Part shown: positions 61,038-64,000 of the stretch, piece after piece
How the letters are laid out: the number at the start of each line of letters is the position of its first letter
How positions within the stretch are numbered: position 1 is the stretch's first letter
Source of the DNA: Lapillicoccus jejuensis
GTDB lineage: Bacteria; Actinomycetota; Actinomycetes; Actinomycetales; Dermatophilaceae
Assembly: GCF_006715055.1 (NCBI RefSeq)
Contig: NZ_VFMN01000001.1
Span: forward strand, 2,232,001 to 2,296,000
Reading direction: 5' to 3'
DNA length: 64,000 nucleotides
Translations under genes and position numbers: made by a program
Notes under the pieces: model-generated
Told to the model about the DNA's origin: nothing
Database searches by the model: none
What the model saw: only the letters and a program-made list of their open reading frames with translations

Positions 61038-61949
61038 GTGCAGCCGGGCAGCCTGATCTTCCTCGTCATCGTGGCGGTGTGGGCGGTCTATCTGGTCCAG
61101 CACTGGATCCGCCGCCGCGAGCACGTCGCCACCGCCCGGTCGGTCGACCGCTTCAGCGAGGCGATGCGGATCCTCGAGCGCCGCGAGCCCGTGGGCGTCC
61201 TGCACCAGCAGGCCTCGCCCCGCCCGTCGCTCACCCGCCCGTCCCGGTCCGCGGGCCGGCCCCAGGTCACGGTGTCGGCGACCTCCGCGGCGGGGGCCCG
61301 CATCGTCGACGGTGCCCGTACGGCGCTCCGTACCGGCCCCAGCCGCCCGGCCTCCCGCCGTCCGGGGCTGCTCGCCCGCCGGGTCCGCGGCATCGCCTTC
61401 CTCGCGACCCTCGTCGCGATCCCGGTCACCGCGCTCCTGTCGCTCGTCGGCGTCCTGCTGTGGGTGTCGGTGGCCGTGGCCGTCGGCTGCTTCGTCGTGA
61501 CCCTGGCCTGGCTGCGGGCCTCGGTCCGCCGCGAGCAGGCCGTGCGCCGCGCCGCCCGGCTGGCCCGGCGCCCGCGGACCCGCGCTGCGCGCCCCGCCGC
61601 GACGCCCCAGGACGCTCCCGTCGCGGCGCCCGCCGCCGAGTCGGTCGTCGAGGCCGTCGTCGTCGCCCAGGCCACGACCGAGGCGACCACCGAGGCCGTC
61701 GACCAGCCCGAGATCTACGACATCACCGCGGTCGTCGCCGCCGAGCGCGCCGACGAGGTCGCGCGCGAGATGGCCCGGGAGTGGAGCCCCGTCCCGGTGC
61801 CGCGGCCGACGTACATGCTCAAGGACTGCGCCGGTCCGCGCCCCGCCCCGGAGCCGGTCGTCGAGGACGACTCGGTCCCCGTGCCGATCGAGGTCGAGGA
61901 CGACGACCTCGAGCGCCTCATGGCCGCCCGCACCCGCCGCATCGGCTGA
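61038..61949 (+). CDS. Membrane protein, likely GlpR (receptor of gephyrin-like Glp)
   Basis: This 303-residue protein has one N-terminal membrane segment (LIFLVIVAVWAVYLVQHWI, about 5-23), a cytoplasmic-looking stretch with FSEAMRILERRE, and two further membrane segments (about 122-160). A disordered Ala/Thr/Glu-rich tail ends in acidic and basic patches. Its position after moeA-rimJ and its N-terminus match Mycobacterium tuberculosis Rv0996 and Corynebacterium GlpR, which anchors Glp at the division site. Identity is inferred from synteny and topology. It is likely a cell-division/polar-growth factor. Confidence 0.75.
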   Translation: MQPGSLIFLVIVAVWAVYLVQHWIRRREHVATARSVDRFSEAMRILERREPVGVLHQQASPRPSLTRPSRSAGRPQVTVSATSAAGARIVDGARTALRTGPSRPASRRPGLLARRVRGIAFLATLVAIPVTALLSLVGVLLWVSVAVAVGCFVVTLAWLRASVRREQAVRRAARLARRPRTRAARPAATPQDAPVAAPAAESVVEAVVVAQATTEATTEAVDQPEIYDITAVVAAERADEVAREMAREWSPVPVPRPTYMLKDCAGPRPAPEPVVEDDSVPVPIEVEDDDLERLMAARTRRIG

Positions 61950-61960
61950 CCCCACCCCCG

Positions 61961-62127
61961 GACTGCTGCGGGACCGGGACGTCGACGTCCCTTTTGAGAT
62001 CCGAACTGCTGCGGGAACGGGACCTCGACGTCCCTCCTGAGACCCGGACTGCTGCGGGAGGGAGATGTCGACGTCTCGCCCTCCGACGAGCTCGTGGCCG
62101 TCCCGGACGTCCCTCGTCCGCAGCAGT
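61961..62127. repeat. Three 43-bp direct repeats, each with a 16-bp palindrome, plus inverted end
   Basis: Units start at 61961, 62003 and 62046 and share CTGCTGCGGGA with exact 43-base spacing. Each has a 16-base palindrome: GGGACGTCGACGTCCC at 61976, a one-mismatch copy at 62019 and GAGATGTCGACGTCTC at 62062. Stem changes are partly compensated between units. The array ends with GTCCGCAGCAGT (62116-62127), the inverse of the unit start. It lies between converging genes. Confidence 0.85.
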
Positions 62128-62147
62128 GAGGATCGGGGGGTGGCGGG

Positions 62148-63278
62148 TCAGTCGGCGAGGGGCGCGCCGGGGGCCCCCGCGGCCACCGCGTCGCCGTCCA
62201 CCGGGTCGCCCTCGGCGCCCGCCGGGTCGTCGTCGTCTCCCGACAGCAGGTGTTGTCCGACCGCGTTGAGGACGGCGGCGACCGGCACGGCCAGCAGCGT
62301 CCCGACGATGCCGCCGAGGATCGAGCCGGTCGCGATGGCGAGGATGACGGCCAACGGGTGCACCCGCACCGACCGGCCGAGGATGAACGGCTGGAGCACG
62401 TGCGACTCGAGCTGCTGCACGGCGACGACGACACCGAGCATGATGAGCGCGATCACCGGCCCGTGCTCGACGAGCGCGAGCAGGACGGCGACCGCCCCGC
62501 TCAGCAGCGCCCCGACGATGGGGATGAAGGACAGCAGGAAGACGAGCACCCCGATGGCGAAGGGGAACGGCACCCGCAGGATGAGCGCGCCGATGGTGAT
62601 GCCGACCGCGTCGGTGGCGGCCACGAGCACGACGCCGTGCGTGTACGCCGTCAGCTGCCCCCAGGCGACCTGCCCCGAGGAGTCGACTCGCGAGCGTGCC
62701 GTCCGGGGGAAGAGGCCGACGAGCCACGACCAGATGCGCGGGCCGTCGTACAGGAAGAAGAAGAGCGAGAAGAGCGCGATGAACAGGCCGGCGACCGCGT
62801 GCGTCGCGGTGACGCCGAACCTCGTCGCGTACTGCCGCACGTCGCTGCTGCTCTCCAGCCACGTGCGCAGCTGCCCGACGTACTGCGAGACCTGGTCGTC
62901 CGAGAGCCCGAAGCTGGTCCGGGCCCAGCCGCGGATCTGGTCCAGCCCGGCGCCGGCCTGGGTCGCCATGTCGGAGAAGCCGTTGCTGATCTGGGTGCCG
63001 ACGAGGGTCATCAGCCCGACGATGACGAGGATCGTGCCGAGCAGCGTCAGCCCGGCGGCCGGTCCGCGCCCCATGAAGCGGCACAGCCAGCCGTGCACCC
63101 CGCCGAGCAACGCGCTGAGCAGCGTCGCGACGGCGATCGGGATGGCCACCTCGGACAGGTGCCCGACCGCGAGGGCCAGCACGACGACGCCCGCCGCGAT
63201 GATGAGCAGCCGCCACGCCCACTCGCTGGCGGCGCGCACCCCACGCGGTACGGCGCTGGTCGTCCCCTGCTCGTCCAT
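62148..63278 (-). CDS. AI-2E family transporter-like membrane protein
   Basis: This 376-residue protein of the AI-2E/YdiK (PF01594) family has about eight membrane segments. A central soluble part (about 85-160) contains the amphipathic GLSDDQVSQYVGQLRTWL. The signature FLLSFIPIVGALLSGAVAVLLAL lies near 260 and VQQLESHVLQPFILGRSVRVHP near 300. Substrates of this family are mostly undefined: autoinducer-2, Na+/H+ or others. ATG 63278 is preceded almost immediately by GGTGGAGGT, a tight ribosome-site spacing. Confidence 0.85.
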   Translation of the reverse strand: MDEQGTTSAVPRGVRAASEWAWRLLIIAAGVVVLALAVGHLSEVAIPIAVATLLSALLGGVHGWLCRFMGRGPAAGLTLLGTILVIVGLMTLVGTQISNGFSDMATQAGAGLDQIRGWARTSFGLSDDQVSQYVGQLRTWLESSSDVRQYATRFGVTATHAVAGLFIALFSLFFFLYDGPRIWSWLVGLFPRTARSRVDSSGQVAWGQLTAYTHGVVLVAATDAVGITIGALILRVPFPFAIGVLVFLLSFIPIVGALLSGAVAVLLALVEHGPVIALIMLGVVVAVQQLESHVLQPFILGRSVRVHPLAVILAIATGSILGGIVGTLLAVPVAAVLNAVGQHLLSGDDDDPAGAEGDPVDGDAVAAGAPGAPLAD

Positions 63279-63395
63279 ACCTCCACCGTAGGCCGTACGA
63301 CGCCGCCGGGCGGGGACCCCGCGGACGGCCCCCGGGGCCGCCGCCGCCGGTTTCATCGCCTCGCGGGCCCGATGCTAGAGTTTCCGACGCACCAC

Positions 63396-63470
<75 letters not shown>

Positions 63471-63477
63471 GGGTGAG

Positions 63478-63513
63478 AAGGCTCCCGACCTGATCCGTCA
63501 GGTCGGGAGCCTT
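63478..63513 (+). terminator. Rho-independent terminator after tRNA-Ala
   Basis: A 16-bp perfect stem (63478-63493 with 63498-63513) closes on a 4-base TCCG loop, 9 bases after the tRNA. AA and TT form the stem base. It is also close to the stop of the converging partial gene at 63536. Confidence 0.85.
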
Positions 63514-63535
63514 GGTCGTGCGGGCTCGAGCCGGC

Positions 63536-64000
63536 TCAGGCCGGGACCGTCGCGCAGACGACCGACGGGTGCAGGGACGACGCGCCGTCGCTCGAGCTCG
63601 CCACCTCGACCCGCCAACGGTCGTCCTGCGGGAAGGTGCCGCTCACGGTGACGTCGGGCGAGGCCGGCCAGACCCGGACGCCCCCGGCGAGGTAGCCCAG
63701 GCCCGCGGGGCAGCGGATGGCCCCGAGGGTCGACGACCCGGCGGGGGCGACCTGCCGTGGTCCCTGCACGACGACGTACCCGCTCGGTGCCTCGCCGCAG
63801 ACGGCGACGGCCCGCGCCTGCGGGTGCGGCACGGCGCGGTTGGTCACCACCGCGCGCCAGCCGCCGTCGACGGGGAAGATGCCGCCCAACGACGCGCCCG
63901 CCTCGCTCGACCGCGTCTCGCCACCCCCGCCGAGCGGGACCGTGCCGGCCGGGCAGGTCGCGGTGAGCACCGTCCGCGTGCCCGCCCGGTTGAGGACGGA
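63536..64000 (-). CDS. Partial protein with duplicated Cys-bracketed domain, runs off window end
   Basis: The frame is open to the window edge, so the N-terminus is missing; a GTG at 63970 is internal and should not be taken as the start. The visible 154 residues hold two related units of about 65 residues, each starting with a CPAG motif (TCPAGTVPLGGG and RCPAGLGYLAGG), with a G-x-FP-x-D-x2-W-R segment and ending in VCG or VCA. Two cysteines per unit suggest a disulfide, so it is probably a secreted protein. I do not recognise the family. Confidence 0.65.
   Translation of the reverse strand, partial: SVLNRAGTRTVLTATCPAGTVPLGGGGETRSSEAGASLGGIFPVDGGWRAVVTNRAVPHPQARAVAVCGEAPSGYVVVQGPRQVAPAGSSTLGAIRCPAGLGYLAGGVRVWPASPDVTVSGTFPQDDRWRVEVASSSDGASSLHPSVVCATVPA

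Noticed and set aside
61961-62127. CRISPR array at the 43-bp repeats
   Set aside because: The whole 43-base unit is repeated without unique spacers, there are only three units, and no cas genes are present.

Overview
The window is very GC-rich bacterial chromosome, densely packed with genes on both strands. The gene families point to an actinobacterium, probably order Micrococcales and most likely near Intrasporangiaceae/Dermatophilaceae. The lineage call is inference from gene content (DevS-like kinase, PucR and LacI regulators, a mycobacterial-type desaturase/reductase pair, a moeA-rimJ-membrane protein locus, sugar ABC transporters without their own ATPase). No phage, insertion sequence, CRISPR array or plasmid gene was seen. 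Two tRNA genes are present: Arg-CCU (minus) near 22.95 kb and Ala-CGC (plus) near 63.4 kb.

Layout. 1-5.7 kb: end of a sensor kinase, a secreted subtilase with a ten-unit W-S pentapeptide tail, an ArsO-like flavoprotein, a MerR regulator and a SulP anion transporter. 5.7-8.5 kb: an arsenic island, arsM-acr3-arsC, divergent from arsR across a perfect palindrome. 8.5-12 kb: a sulfide/persulfide cluster with a CstR-like repressor lacking the CsoR histidine, a DUF302 protein, a four-domain rhodanese-MBL-rhodanese-rhodanese enzyme, a 58-residue Cys-rich protein and a TauE exporter. 12-18.5 kb: an orphan Tad-domain protein, a GGDEF-EAL membrane protein, an S51 peptidase and a secreted protein. 18.5-23 kb: catalase, a continuous ORF joining a 2OG-Fe(II) oxygenase to an aldo/keto reductase, and a VOC gene running into a broken acetyltransferase beside tRNA-Arg.

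23-29.2 kb: a LacI-controlled alpha-glucoside uptake operon with a GH13 glucosidase. 29.2-32 kb: small stress and redox genes and a lipoprotein. 32.1-36.4 kb: a second sugar ABC operon ending in an unknown protein and a divergent polysaccharide-deacetylase-like protein. 36.4-39.8 kb: a stand-alone YcaO protein and a DUF899/TetR pair with duplicated operators. 39.8-43.4 kb: PucR regulator divergent from a ferredoxin reductase and fatty acid desaturase. 43.4-47.7 kb: a very large helicase/nuclease-like protein whose catalytic motifs all look lost, coupled to a small acidic protein.

47.8-56.6 kb: mscL, a SAF protein, MTA phosphorylase, an Eis-like acetyltransferase, FmdB, a K+/H+-type antiporter, a penicillin-acylase homologue and 5-formyl-THF cyclo-ligase. 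56.6-62 kb: UDP-glucose pyrophosphorylase, moeA, moaC, mog, rimJ and a membrane protein in the order that matches the actinobacterial Glp/GlpR cell-division locus. 62-64 kb: AI-2E family membrane protein, tRNA-Ala and a partial Cys-rich protein. Three intergenic structured repeats (47.7, 55.9 and 62.0 kb) are not explained by ordinary annotation.
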